Below are positions 1 through 9,659 of a stretch of DNA of 14,574 bases, in pieces. The notes beneath the pieces were generated by a model, which made no database searches, was not told the origin of the DNA, and saw only the letters and a program-made list of their open reading frames with translations. Position numbers and translations under genes: made by a program. Numbering within the stretch: position 1 is the first letter of the stretch; each line of letters starts with the position of its first letter. Source of the stretch: Actinomycetes bacterium (GTDB taxonomy: Bacteria > Actinomycetota > Acidimicrobiia > Acidimicrobiales > Palsa-688); contig JAJZYO010000010.1 in NCBI GenBank assembly GCA_021798075.1, forward strand, positions 1-14,574. The letters run 5' to 3'.

Positions 1-2905
<2,905 letters not shown>

Positions 2906-2909
<4 letters not shown>

Positions 2910-3355
2910 AGGTCGCCGTCTTGATGGGCTCGGCCAGTGACAAGGCGAAGATGGCGCCGGCGGCCGAGCTCCTCGGGGAGTTGGGCATCGAGGCTGCCGA
3001 GGAAGTCATGTCTGCCCACCGGACCCCCGAAGTAGTGGCCGAGTTCGCGTCTCGGGCACGGGAAATGGGCTTCGGGGCTATCATCTGCGGCGCCGGCATG
3101 GCCGCACACCTCGCTGGCGCTGTTGCCGCCCGAACCACCCTGCCCGTCATCGGGGTGCCGCTGTCGGGGAGCGCCCTCTCGGGCGTCGACGCTTTGTACG
3201 CGACCGTCCAGATGCCCCGTGGCTTCCCCGTCGCCACCGTCGCGATCGACGGGGCCGCCAACGCGGCCTTGCTTGCCGCAGAGATCTTGGCGGTCCACGA
3301 CGAGGGCGTCGCGGAACGCCTGAGCAGTTACCGCGCCGGATTCGCCAAGCGCTGA
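2906..3355 (+). CDS. purE: N5-carboxyaminoimidazole ribonucleotide mutase PurE
   Basis: PurE moves the carboxyl group of N5-CAIR to carbon, giving CAIR. The gene starts at GTG 2906 inside the purD stop (GTGA overlap); codon 2 onward matches the family N-terminus [15 protein letters not shown]. An in-frame ATG at 2849 would add 19 unrelated residues and is rejected. The 149-residue protein is slightly shorter than the typical 160. The phosphate-binding GSASD, the SAHRTP loop with catalytic His38, [14 protein letters not shown], and [21 protein letters not shown] are all present. The motifs are of the class I (bacterial) type that normally needs the ATP-dependent PurK to supply N5-CAIR, but no purK is in the window. 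It closes the purA-purD-purE unit and converges with purS 51 nt away. Confidence 0.95.
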
Positions 3356-3406
3356 GGGGGCTAGCGCCAACCGCTCGGGCGGCGGGTGGGCTCCGCTTAA
3401 GACAAT

Positions 3407-3703
3407 TTAGCCCGCGCCCTGCGCCGGTACCTGCCCGGCGCCACTCCGGCCTAGCTCGAAGACTTCCACAGCCGCCTCTTCGATAACCGGGTTGGCAAGC
3501 AAGCGCGAGGACAGGGCTTCGACGAGGTTGCGTGCCTCGTCGGGGCCGGCGGCTTCGACGTGGAGCCGGAACGCCTTACCCGCCCTCACCGCGCTCAGTC
3601 CGGAAAATCCGAGCGCCGGCAGGGCCCGCTCTATCGTGGCGCCAGCAGGGTCGGAGATGCCGGGGCGCAACTGCACCTCGACCAGGGCCTCGAACCTAGG
3701 CAC
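3407..3703 (-). CDS. purS: FGAM synthase subunit PurS
   Basis: PurS is the small subunit that bridges PurQ and PurL in the FGAM synthase complex of Gram-positive bacteria and archaea, probably helping to channel ammonia. The 98-residue product starts at GTG 3703 with the family N-terminus PRFEALVEVQLRPGISDPAG, followed by IERALPALGF, VRAGKAFRLHVEA and a final segment NPVIEEAAVEVFEL. AGAGG six nt upstream supports this start; an in-frame ATG at 3754 would add 17 non-homologous residues. The C-terminal tail after FEL (about 14 residues rich in Gly, Ala and Gln) makes it longer than the usual 80-85. Its start lies inside the end of purC (8-nt overlap), so the two are one unit. Unusually, purQ and purL are not in the same unit. 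Confidence 0.9.
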   Translation of the reverse strand: MPRFEALVEVQLRPGISDPAGATIERALPALGFSGLSAVRAGKAFRLHVEAAGPDEARNLVEALSSRLLANPVIEEAAVEVFELGRSGAGQVPAQGAG

Positions 3704-4613
3704 CTCTAGCCTCTGACGGTGGCCGGCTGCGCTGCCCTCCGTTGGGCCACTCATCGAAGGAAAGCCCGGTGAGACGTTCGTAGGCGTCGACGTAGCGGGC
3801 ACGGGTCGACTGAACGACCTCGGGCGGGAGCGCAGGTGGCGGGGGCGCCTTGTCCCAGCCCGTCGCCTCGAGCCAGTCCCGCAACGGCTGCTTGTCGAAT
3901 GACGGCGGCACCGTGCCGGGCTCCCATTGTGACGCCGGCCAAAAGCGCGAGGAGTCAGGCGTCAAGATCTCGTCGCAGATCGCAAGCTCCCCGTCGATGA
4001 AACCGAGCTCGAACTTGGTGTCGGCGATTATTATGCCCCGCTCCGCAGCGCGTACAGAGCCCAGCTTGTAGGCCTCGAGCGCGATTTCCCTTGCGGCAGA
4101 GGCGACCTTGCCCCCCACGATGCCAGTTGCTTCTTCGAAGCTGATGTTTTGGTCGTGACCGGAGGTGGCTTTGGTGGACGGCGTAAAGACGGGCTCTGGG
4201 AGCTTCTCGGACTGGCGCAGGCCAGCGGGCAAGGACTGGCCGTGCATCGTGCTCGAGCGCTTGTACTCGGCCCAGGCCGAGCCCGACAAGTAGCCGCGCA
4301 CTATGCACTCGATCGGGATCATGTCAGCCTTGCGCACCACCATCGAGCGGCCCTCGGCGTAAGCGGCGTCGAGGCCCACCTCGGCTAGGTCCGCTCCCGC
4401 CGGGACGCCGACCTCGACGATGTGGTTTGGGGCGACGCCGGCGAGCTCAGACGCCCAAAACGCCGTAACCGCCGTGAGCACCCTGCCCTTGTCGGGGATC
4501 GGTTCGGCCATGACCACGTCGAAGGCCGAGATCCGGTCCGAGGTGACGAACAACAACCTGTCCGCGTCGAGCTCGTACACGTCGCGGACCTTGCCGGAAT
4601 AGACGTGCCGCAC
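3696..4613 (-). CDS. purC: SAICAR synthetase PurC
   Basis: PurC condenses CAIR with aspartate using ATP to form SAICAR. The 305-residue protein belongs to the longer SAICAR synthetase type, similar in size to yeast Ade1, rather than the 240-residue enterobacterial type. Visible motifs, in order, are YSGKVRDVYE with the nucleotide loop (residues 5-14), SDRISAFDVVMAEPIPDKG, IPIECIVRGYLSGSAWAEYK, LPEPVFTPSTKATSGHDQNI, IIADTKFELGF, CDEILTPDSSRFWP and FDKQPLRDWLE. The C-terminal 20 residues beyond SFDEWP are not conserved and run into purS. The start is GTG 4613; no ribosome site precedes it, but TAGCGT ends 7 nt upstream, consistent with leaderless translation. It is divergent from the small membrane protein gene and heads the purC-purS unit. 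Confidence 0.96.
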   Translation of the reverse strand: MRHVYSGKVRDVYELDADRLLFVTSDRISAFDVVMAEPIPDKGRVLTAVTAFWASELAGVAPNHIVEVGVPAGADLAEVGLDAAYAEGRSMVVRKADMIPIECIVRGYLSGSAWAEYKRSSTMHGQSLPAGLRQSEKLPEPVFTPSTKATSGHDQNISFEEATGIVGGKVASAAREIALEAYKLGSVRAAERGIIIADTKFELGFIDGELAICDEILTPDSSRFWPASQWEPGTVPPSFDKQPLRDWLEATGWDKAPPPPALPPEVVQSTRARYVDAYERLTGLSFDEWPNGGQRSRPPSEARGA

Positions 4614-4620
4614 CTGACAG

Positions 4621-4626
4621 ACGCTA
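4621..4626 (-). promoter_or_regulatory. Putative leaderless -10 element of purC
   Basis: On the minus strand TAGCGT is followed by exactly 7 nt and then the GTG start of purC, so transcription could begin at the start codon itself. There is no Shine-Dalgarno sequence in those 7 nt and no clear -35. It is one of five similar sites in the window. Confidence 0.5.
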
Positions 4627-4630
4627 GCCG

Positions 4631-4642
4631 GCCGGCGCCGGC
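4631..4642. promoter_or_regulatory. 12-bp perfect palindrome in the purC divergent region
   Basis: GCCGGCGCCGGC is a perfect 12-bp palindrome located 5 bp upstream of the proposed purC -10. The position suits an operator, but pure-GC palindromes arise easily at this base composition, so it is only a candidate. Confidence 0.25.
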
Positions 4643-4669
4643 GGGCGCCACGTCGGAGCTCCCCCCGCC

Positions 4670-4675
4670 TAGGAT
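4670..4675 (+). promoter_or_regulatory. Possible -10 element for the small membrane protein gene
   Basis: TAGGAT fits TANNNT and lies 6 nt before a GTG at 4682 that opens a 12-codon reading frame, and 34 nt before the GTG at 4710 chosen for the membrane protein. It could drive either a leaderless leader peptide or a short leader. Confidence 0.3.
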
Positions 4676-4681
4676 CTGCAC

Positions 4682-4720
4682 GTGCGCCAGGGACGCTTAC
4701 TTAGAGGCCGTGCCTCCTAA
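4682..4720 (+). CDS. Possible 12-codon leader peptide
   Basis: A GTG at 4682, 6 nt after TAGGAT, opens a short frame reading MRQGRLLRGRAS before TAA 4718-4720. It has four arginines in twelve residues. The frame ends 8 nt inside the proposed start of the small membrane protein gene, so a ribosome ending here could restart on GTG 4710 or 4740. Only the position of the -10-like element supports it; a chance frame of this length is likely enough that confidence is low. Confidence 0.18.
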   Translation: MRQGRLLRGRAS

Positions 4721-5027
4721 CTACCGCCAGCAACAAGGGGTGCCGCTTTCGGGGCGCGAGCGTCGGGGCCTCGTCGTGCTGGCAGGGGTCCTCCTGGCGG
4801 CGGGCGCCGGCATCGGAGGATGGGAGCTGGCGGCGGGCAAGGGGGCCCCAGCCGGCCAAGGCCAGTGCGTCAGCGTCTTGGTCGCGAGCTCTACAGGTGG
4901 CGGCGAGCTTCGCCACTGTGGTCAGGACGCGAAGCAGTGGTGCGCGTCCGAGGCGAAGGCGAGCGGGCCCCTCGCGTCGCAGGCGCGCACCGCCTGCCGG
5001 CAGGCGGGCTTCCCCCGTGCCCAGTGA
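4710..5027 (+). CDS. Small membrane-anchored four-cysteine protein, function unknown
   Basis: I do not recognise this 105-residue protein. From GTG 4710 it has a short N-terminus with basic residues (SGRERRG), then one hydrophobic segment at about residues 23-44 (GLVVLAGVLLAAGAGIGGWE). A Gly/Ala/Lys/Pro linker follows, and a C-terminal domain of about 55 residues with four cysteines (GQCVSV, RHCGQD, KQWCAS, TACRQA). The segment fits a signal anchor placing the four-cysteine domain outside the cell, where two disulfides could form; this is inference. The start is uncertain: AGAGG at 4703-4707 is only 2 nt before GTG 4710, and GTG 4740 is an alternative that keeps the membrane segment. The ending GCC CAG TGA is duplicated by a 15-bp tandem repeat. 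It is divergent from purC and 72 nt upstream of purQ on the same strand. Confidence 0.6.
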   Translation: MPPNYRQQQGVPLSGRERRGLVVLAGVLLAAGAGIGGWELAAGKGAPAGQGQCVSVLVASSTGGGELRHCGQDAKQWCASEAKASGPLASQARTACRQAGFPRAQ

Positions 5028-5050
5028 CCCAGGGCCCAGTGACCCAGGGC
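5021..5050 (+). repeat. 15-bp tandem repeat, two copies, on a stop codon
   Basis: CCAGTGACCCAGGGC occurs twice head to tail with no mismatch (5021-5035, 5036-5050). The first copy contains the TGA stop of the small membrane protein gene. Because 15 is a multiple of three, the second copy repeats that TGA in the same frame at 5040-5042. Confidence 0.9.
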
Positions 5051-5086
5051 CATAAGCGGGCGGGCGCTCGCCCTTCACTGCGCTGG

Positions 5087-5092
5087 TAGGGT
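5087..5092 (+). promoter_or_regulatory. Putative leaderless -10 element of purQ
   Basis: TAGGGT is followed by 7 nt and the GTG at 5100. The same bases contain AGGG, which could also act as a weak ribosome binding site 8 nt before that GTG, so promoter and ribosome-site readings cannot be separated from sequence alone. Either reading favours GTG 5100 over GTG 5091. Confidence 0.45.
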
Positions 5093-5099
5093 GGCCAAC

Positions 5100-5819
5100 G
5101 TGGCAGTGCGTGTTGGCGTGGTGGTCTTCCCGGGCACCAACTGCGAGCACGACGTAGCGGAGGCGCTCGAGCGGGTGGGCGCCGAAACAGAGCTGGTGTG
5201 GCACACGGCCACGTCCCTCCCGGGCCTGGACGCGGTAGTGCTCCCAGGGGGCTTCGCCCACGGCGACTACCTCCGGCCCGGCGCCATCGCTCGGTTTTCG
5301 CCCGTAATGACCGCTGTGATTGAGCTCGCTCGAGCCGGCGCGCCGGTCGTGGGGATTTGCAATGGGTTCCAGATCCTGACCGAGGCTCACCTCCTCCCCG
5401 GGGCCCTCCAAAAAAACAGGGGCCTCAGCTTTTTGTGCCAGGTAGCCGAACTGGAAGTTGTGACCGACCGCTCAGCCCTTACGGCCGGGTTGGCCCCGGG
5501 CCTCCGCATACGCGTACCGGTCAACCATTTCGAAGGAAATTACACCGCATCTCCAGAGGTTTTGGGCTCGCTCGAAGAGGAGGGGCGAGTCGTGCTGCGC
5601 TACGTGGGCAATCCCAACGGTTCGGCGCACGACATCGCCGGCGTTTGCAGTGAGACCGGCAACGTCGTCGGGCTGATGCCCCATCCGGAGCGAGCATCTA
5701 GGGAACTGCTGGGTTCGACCGACGGCCTCCTCCTACTGCGCTCCTTGCTAGCAACCGCCGCCGGGCCCCAGCGGAGGGCTGGCCAAACTGGCCCCGCCCT
5801 CGCCGGTGCCGGGGCTTAG
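5100..5819 (+). CDS. purQ: FGAM synthase glutaminase subunit PurQ
   Basis: PurQ is the class I glutamine amidotransferase subunit that frees ammonia from glutamine for PurL, in complex with PurS. The product is 239 residues from GTG 5100; GTG 5091 and GTG 5106 are alternatives, and homology begins at RVGVVVFPGTNC (residues 4-15). The oxyanion segment LPGGFAHGDYLRPGAIA, the nucleophile elbow GICNGFQIL with Cys87, and the catalytic pair His195 and Glu197 in LMPHPER are all present, so the glutaminase should be active. The 20 or so residues after the catalytic domain are Gly/Ala-rich and not conserved. Its stop overlaps the MFS stop on the other strand by 4 nt. It is separated from purL by the oppositely oriented transporter, whereas purQ and purL are usually adjacent. 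A run of seven A's lies at 5410-5416. Confidence 0.95.
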   Translation: MAVRVGVVVFPGTNCEHDVAEALERVGAETELVWHTATSLPGLDAVVLPGGFAHGDYLRPGAIARFSPVMTAVIELARAGAPVVGICNGFQILTEAHLLPGALQKNRGLSFLCQVAELEVVTDRSALTAGLAPGLRIRVPVNHFEGNYTASPEVLGSLEEEGRVVLRYVGNPNGSAHDIAGVCSETGNVVGLMPHPERASRELLGSTDGLLLLRSLLATAAGPQRRAGQTGPALAGAGA

Positions 5820-7213
5820 CCTTCGATAGTTCCTCGCTCGATCGGGGCACCGTCAGCGTCGGCAGCGTTGGTGGCGCCGTCGACGAGTGCCCAGGCCGTG
5901 GGACCGGCGGCGGCGACAGCCCTTTCCTCCTCGGGCGGGTGACCCCGGAAAAGCGCCCAAAAACTGGTCGCGTTCGCGAACTGCAAAAGTGCCGCGACCT
6001 CAAAGGGCAACGACAGGCTGACGGCCTCGAAGAGGTACCCGGTCAGCAGCGGGCTCACCGACATGGCCAGCTGGCTCGGGACGTTGGACAGGGCCGTGAC
6101 GGAGGCCCGCTCGTCGGGGTGCGCCAACCCGATCGCGTACGACTGGCGGAGCGGCAGGCCGATCCGCTGCACGATCATCCGGACGAAGTAGATGCCGCCC
6201 GCGAAAGCAAAGCTCGGGGCAAGGACCATCGGGACGATCAGCACCGCCTGCGCGGTCCGGACCACGCCCACGGTCCGCACGAGTCCCCAGCGGCGCGCGA
6301 GGCCGGCGGCGGACAGCGAGGAGGCCATCGTGGCGGCATTTATCACCGCGTAAAGGACCCCCACCTCGGCGGCGCCGGCGCCGAACCTCCGGTAGAGCCA
6401 GTACGTGACGAACGGCCCGAACATGCCTATCGCCATCCCGTTCAGCGTGTTTGTAACCCAAAGCCGGTAGAGGAGCCAGCGGGACTTGCGCGGCAAGCGC
6501 AAGCGCAAGCGCCCCCTTCCCGACGGCGTCGCCTTGGCTTGCGGCCGGCGCGGTTCCGACAGCCACACTGCGAACAGCCCGGCTAGCGCAGAAGCAGCCG
6601 CTATCGCCAAAAACGCCGGGCGGAACGCCGCCGTGGCGGCCGCGCCGTGGGCGTCGCTCGAAGACACGAGCAACCCGAGCAGGCTCCCGACCGAAGCACC
6701 GAGCGACGAGCCAAAGGTGAGGCGGCCAAAGCCCGCGTTGCGGTGCTCCGCGGTGATGTTCTCGGTGACGAACGCAGCCTCGGCCGGCTGGTATGGCCCG
6801 ACCGCACCCGCGCCCGCACCCGCCCCGCGGCCAAAGCTACCAAGCGCTCCGAGCACGAACAGCAGCGGGGCGGACCCCGTAAAAGCGAAACCTACCGCCG
6901 CTCCAGCGGTGAGGAGAGGCACGCCGATCAGGTACGGCCGGCGGCCCACCCGGTCCGACGACAGGCCGATGATGGTCGACATAACTGCGGAAGCGGCCGC
7001 CACCACGAGCACGTAGAGAGAAAGCTCGAAAGCACCGAAACCTTCGAGTGCCAGGTAGATGGGAGCAACCACGCCAGCGAGGGCCCGCCCTACGCTCATC
7101 GCTACTCGTGCAGCGAACACGACCCCGTAGTTGCGTCCCCACCAGACCGGTACGAGCGCCGTCCGCAGGCCCGCGGGCGCGCGCCTGCCCATGCCTCGTC
7201 CTGGTCGGCCCAT
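5816..7213 (-). CDS. Major facilitator superfamily transporter
   Basis: This is a 465-residue secondary transporter with about 12 predicted membrane segments in two halves, joined by a basic loop at residues 219-246. Signature motif A of the MFS is seen as [15 protein letters not shown] (residues 83-97), in the loop between the second and third membrane segments. A weaker counterpart, [11 protein letters not shown], lies in the second half. A Gly/Ala low-complexity stretch ([12 protein letters not shown]) sits at residues 128-139. Substrate cannot be told from sequence; drug or metabolite efflux is the common role. I chose ATG 7213 because TAGGCT lies 7 nt upstream on the same strand. GTG 7231 would lengthen it by 6 residues, and ATG 7192 (AGGA 6 nt upstream) would shorten it by 7. 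It sits between purQ and purL, facing the opposite way. A role in purine nucleotide or base export is possible, but only its position suggests it. Confidence 0.85.
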   Translation of the reverse strand: MGRPGRGMGRRAPAGLRTALVPVWWGRNYGVVFAARVAMSVGRALAGVVAPIYLALEGFGAFELSLYVLVVAAASAVMSTIIGLSSDRVGRRPYLIGVPLLTAGAAVGFAFTGSAPLLFVLGALGSFGRGAGAGAGAVGPYQPAEAAFVTENITAEHRNAGFGRLTFGSSLGASVGSLLGLLVSSSDAHGAAATAAFRPAFLAIAAASALAGLFAVWLSEPRRPQAKATPSGRGRLRLRLPRKSRWLLYRLWVTNTLNGMAIGMFGPFVTYWLYRRFGAGAAEVGVLYAVINAATMASSLSAAGLARRWGLVRTVGVVRTAQAVLIVPMVLAPSFAFAGGIYFVRMIVQRIGLPLRQSYAIGLAHPDERASVTALSNVPSQLAMSVSPLLTGYLFEAVSLSLPFEVAALLQFANATSFWALFRGHPPEEERAVAAAGPTAWALVDGATNAADADGAPIERGTIEG

Positions 7214-7220
7214 CGTCACG

Positions 7221-7226
7221 AGCCTA
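7221..7226 (-). promoter_or_regulatory. Putative leaderless -10 element of the MFS gene
   Basis: On the minus strand TAGGCT is followed by 7 nt and the ATG at 7213. No Shine-Dalgarno sequence lies between them. This spacing decided the start chosen for the transporter. Confidence 0.45.
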
Positions 7227-7234
7227 CGCACCGA

Positions 7235-7268
7235 GGCCCCAAAGGGCCCCAGCAGGCGCCAGCAGGCG
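7235..7268. repeat. Small dyad and 10-bp direct repeat between MFS and purL
   Basis: GGCCC at 7235-7239 and GGGCC at 7244-7248 form a 5-bp dyad with a CAAA centre, and CCAGCAGGCG is repeated directly at 7249-7258 and 7259-7268. Both lie in the 88-nt space between two divergent genes, where a shared regulator could bind; no known operator is recognised. Confidence 0.4.
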
Positions 7269-7287
7269 TGCCAGGTGAGCGGCCCAG

Positions 7288-7293
7288 TACCGT
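7288..7293 (+). promoter_or_regulatory. Putative leaderless -10 element of purL
   Basis: TACCGT is followed by 8 nt and the ATG at 7302. The intervening bases contain GTGGG but no good ribosome binding site. A -35 hexamer is not evident. Confidence 0.45.
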
Positions 7294-7301
7294 TGTGGGC
7301 G

Positions 7302-9581
7302 ATGGGAACTGGGGCCGCTCACTCTTCGGACGTCTCACTTCACCGGGAGCTCGGGCTCACCGACGAGGAGGCCGCCAGGGTCGAGCAGATCCTCGGGCAC
7401 CGGCCCAACCACCTCGAACTCGCGATGTACGCCGTCATGTGGAGCGAGCACTGCTCTTACAAGTCGTCGCGTGTCCACCTGCGCCGCCTCCCTGGGGAAG
7501 GACCGGGCGTGCTGGTCGGGCCGGGTGAGAACGCCGGCGTGATCGACGCAGGCGACGGGCTCGCTATCGCACTTAGGATCGAGAGCCACAACCACCCCTC
7601 GGCCGTCGAGCCATACCAGGGAGCGGCGACCGGCGCGGGCGGGATCATCCGGGACATCTTCACCATGGGTGCGAGACCCGTGGCCCTCATGGACTCGCTG
7701 CGCTTCGGCCCGCTCGGTGAAGCGAGGAACCGCTGGCTCACTAGCGGTGTGGTAAGCGGGATATCGGGCTACGGCAATGCCGTCGGGGTCCCGACGGTAG
7801 GCGGTGAGCTCGAGTTCGCGCCCTGCTACTCGGGCAACCCCCTCGTGAACGTTCTCTGTTGCGGCCTGCTCCCAAAGGAGCGGCTCGTACTGGCAAGGGC
7901 TGCCGGCGAGGGCAACCTCGCAGTCCTGCTCGGCTCGGCAACGGGGCGTGACGGTATCGGTGGCGCCAGCGTCCTTGCGTCTGCGGCGTTTGGGGCGGAC
8001 GCCGAGGCGGAGGCAGCGAAGCGCCCGAACGTACAGGTGGGCGACCCCTTCGAGGAGAAACGCCTGATCGAGGCCACTCTCGAACTGCTCGACCGCCGCC
8101 TCGTGGCCGGCATCCAGGACCTCGGTGCCGCGGGCCTCACCTCCGCTGCCAGCGAGACGGCCTCACGGGGCGGGATGGGCATGGACATAGACGTGTCCGC
8201 CGTTCCCTTGCGGGAGCCGGGAATGGAGCCGTTCGAGATCATGACCAGCGAAAGCCAGGAACGGATGCTCGCCATCGTGGCACCCGAAGCGCTCGACCAG
8301 GTCGTGGGCGTCTGCAAGCGTTGGGAAGTACGGGCCAGCGTCGTCGGTAGGGTCACGGCCGGCGGCCACCTCCGCGTCCTCGCGGGTTGGGACGGCGAAG
8401 TGCTCGCCGACGTCCCTGCGGCGAGCCTGCATGAGGACGCCCCCCTCTACGAGCGCCCGATGAGCAAGCCGGTCAAGCTTGTGAGCGCCAACGGGGCCTC
8501 CCGCCCCGCCGCCCCGCCGCCGGCGTCCCCCGAGCGCATCGCAAAAGACCTGCTCGCAATGGTCTATGACCCCTCGTGGGCCTACCGGCAGTACGACCAC
8601 CAGCTCTTCTTGAACACCGCGCTCGGCCCCGGCGCCGACGCTGCCGTGCTCCGGCTCTCGGCCCCCGGCGCCCGGCCCACACCAGGCAGCGCGGAACGAG
8701 GGATGGCCCTCTCGACGGATGGCAACCCGCGCTGGTGCGCCATCGACCCCCGCGCGGGGACCGCCCTCCTGGTCGCTGAGTCCACCCTCAATGTCGCGTG
8801 CACGGGCGCCCGGCCCGTCGCCATCGTGAACTGCCTGAACTTCGGCAACCCGGAGCACCCCGAAGTCATGTGGCAGCTATCGGAGTCGGTGGACGGGATG
8901 GCGGAGGCCTGCAGGGCCCTCGGCCTCCCCGTCGTCGGTGGCAACGTGAGCCTCTACAACGAGACGGCCGGTGCCGACATCGACCCGACACCCGTCGTCG
9001 CCACCCTCGGCCTGGTCGACCACTTGCGCCCCGGGATCCCGGGACCATCGCTGACAGCCGGTGACGAAATCGTGCTGCTCGGACCGGGAGGCCCGGCGTC
9101 CAGGTCCCTCGCGGGAAGCCGGTGGGAAGCCCAACAGCCTCTCGGAGAGAGCGGTCAGGCAGCCGACCGGGGCGGCCTCGCCCCCCTCGACCTCGCCCTC
9201 CACCGCCGGCTGCTCGACCTTGTAGCCGCGCTGGTGGACGAGCGCCTCGTCCAGGGCGCCCACGACGTTTCGGACGGCGGCATCGGCCTGGCTTTGGCAG
9301 AAATGGCTGTGAAAGGGGGGACCGGGTGCCGAGTACGAGGCATCGAGGGCACCGAGGGGCTCTTCGGCGAGGGCCCCTCCAAGGTGGTGCTCAGCGTGGC
9401 CCCCGACCGGGTGGCAGAAGTCACCGAACGGGCGGAGGCTGCCGCCGTCCCTGCCCGTCGGATCGGGACAGCCGGCGGCGAACGCCTCACAATCGACGGC
9501 CTCGTCGACTTGAGCGTGGCGGACCTCGCCTCGGCCTGGACAGGGAACCTGCCGGCGGTGTTCGCTACACCTCAGACTTAG
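7302..9581 (+). CDS. purL: FGAM synthase large subunit PurL
   Basis: PurL converts FGAR, ATP and ammonia into FGAM; the ammonia comes from PurQ and the complex is completed by PurS. The 759-residue protein is the short PurL type, without the fused glutaminase and N-terminal domains of the 1300-residue enterobacterial enzyme, which fits the separate purS and purQ here. The two AIRS-like halves are evident. The first has [20 protein letters not shown] (residues 36-55), [20 protein letters not shown] and [20 protein letters not shown]. The second has [43 protein letters not shown] and [23 protein letters not shown] 7302 agrees with the family start and follows a leaderless-type TACCGT; in-frame GTG 7275 and TTG 7293 are less likely. 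It stands alone as a transcription unit, divergent from the MFS gene, and its TAG stop lies at the edge of a 20-bp repeat array. Confidence 0.96.
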   Translation: MGTGAAHSSDVSLHRELGLTDEEAARVEQILGHRPNHLELAMYAVMWSEHCSYKSSRVHLRRLPGEGPGVLVGPGENAGVIDAGDGLAIALRIESHNHPSAVEPYQGAATGAGGIIRDIFTMGARPVALMDSLRFGPLGEARNRWLTSGVVSGISGYGNAVGVPTVGGELEFAPCYSGNPLVNVLCCGLLPKERLVLARAAGEGNLAVLLGSATGRDGIGGASVLASAAFGADAEAEAAKRPNVQVGDPFEEKRLIEATLELLDRRLVAGIQDLGAAGLTSAASETASRGGMGMDIDVSAVPLREPGMEPFEIMTSESQERMLAIVAPEALDQVVGVCKRWEVRASVVGRVTAGGHLRVLAGWDGEVLADVPAASLHEDAPLYERPMSKPVKLVSANGASRPAAPPPASPERIAKDLLAMVYDPSWAYRQYDHQLFLNTALGPGADAAVLRLSAPGARPTPGSAERGMALSTDGNPRWCAIDPRAGTALLVAESTLNVACTGARPVAIVNCLNFGNPEHPEVMWQLSESVDGMAEACRALGLPVVGGNVSLYNETAGADIDPTPVVATLGLVDHLRPGIPGPSLTAGDEIVLLGPGGPASRSLAGSRWEAQQPLGESGQAADRGGLAPLDLALHRRLLDLVAALVDERLVQGAHDVSDGGIGLALAEMAVKGGTGCRVRGIEGTEGLFGEGPSKVVLSVAPDRVAEVTERAEAAAVPARRIGTAGGERLTIDGLVDLSVADLASAWTGNLPAVFATPQT

Positions 9582-9647
9582 GTTTTGGGCCTTAGACTTG
9601 GCTTAGGAGACTTAGACTTGGCTCAGGAGACTTAGAGTTGGCTCAGG
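9571..9647 (+). repeat. 20-bp tandem repeat array at the purL stop
   Basis: CTTAGACTTGGCTTAGGAGA at 9591-9610 is followed by a copy with one change (9611-9630) and a truncated third copy with further changes (9631-9647). A degenerate earlier unit at 9571-9590, matching 13 of 20 positions, contains the purL stop TAG 9579-9581. The array is more AT-rich than its surroundings and fills nearly all of the 78 nt between purL and the convergent PHP gene. It has no evident hairpin followed by a T-run. Confidence 0.85.
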
Positions 9648-9659
9648 GCCGCCCCGACA

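Noticed and set aside
3356..3413. Terminator between the convergent purE and purS genes
   Set aside because: Only 4-5 bp dyads are present (for example CCGC/GCGG at 3371-3382 and GGGCT/AGCCC at 3388-3413), with no T-run in either direction.
4422..4709. Longer start for the small membrane protein gene
   Set aside because: An upstream in-frame start would place the N-terminus antisense to the conserved purC coding sequence; GTG 4710 or 4740 is far more plausible.
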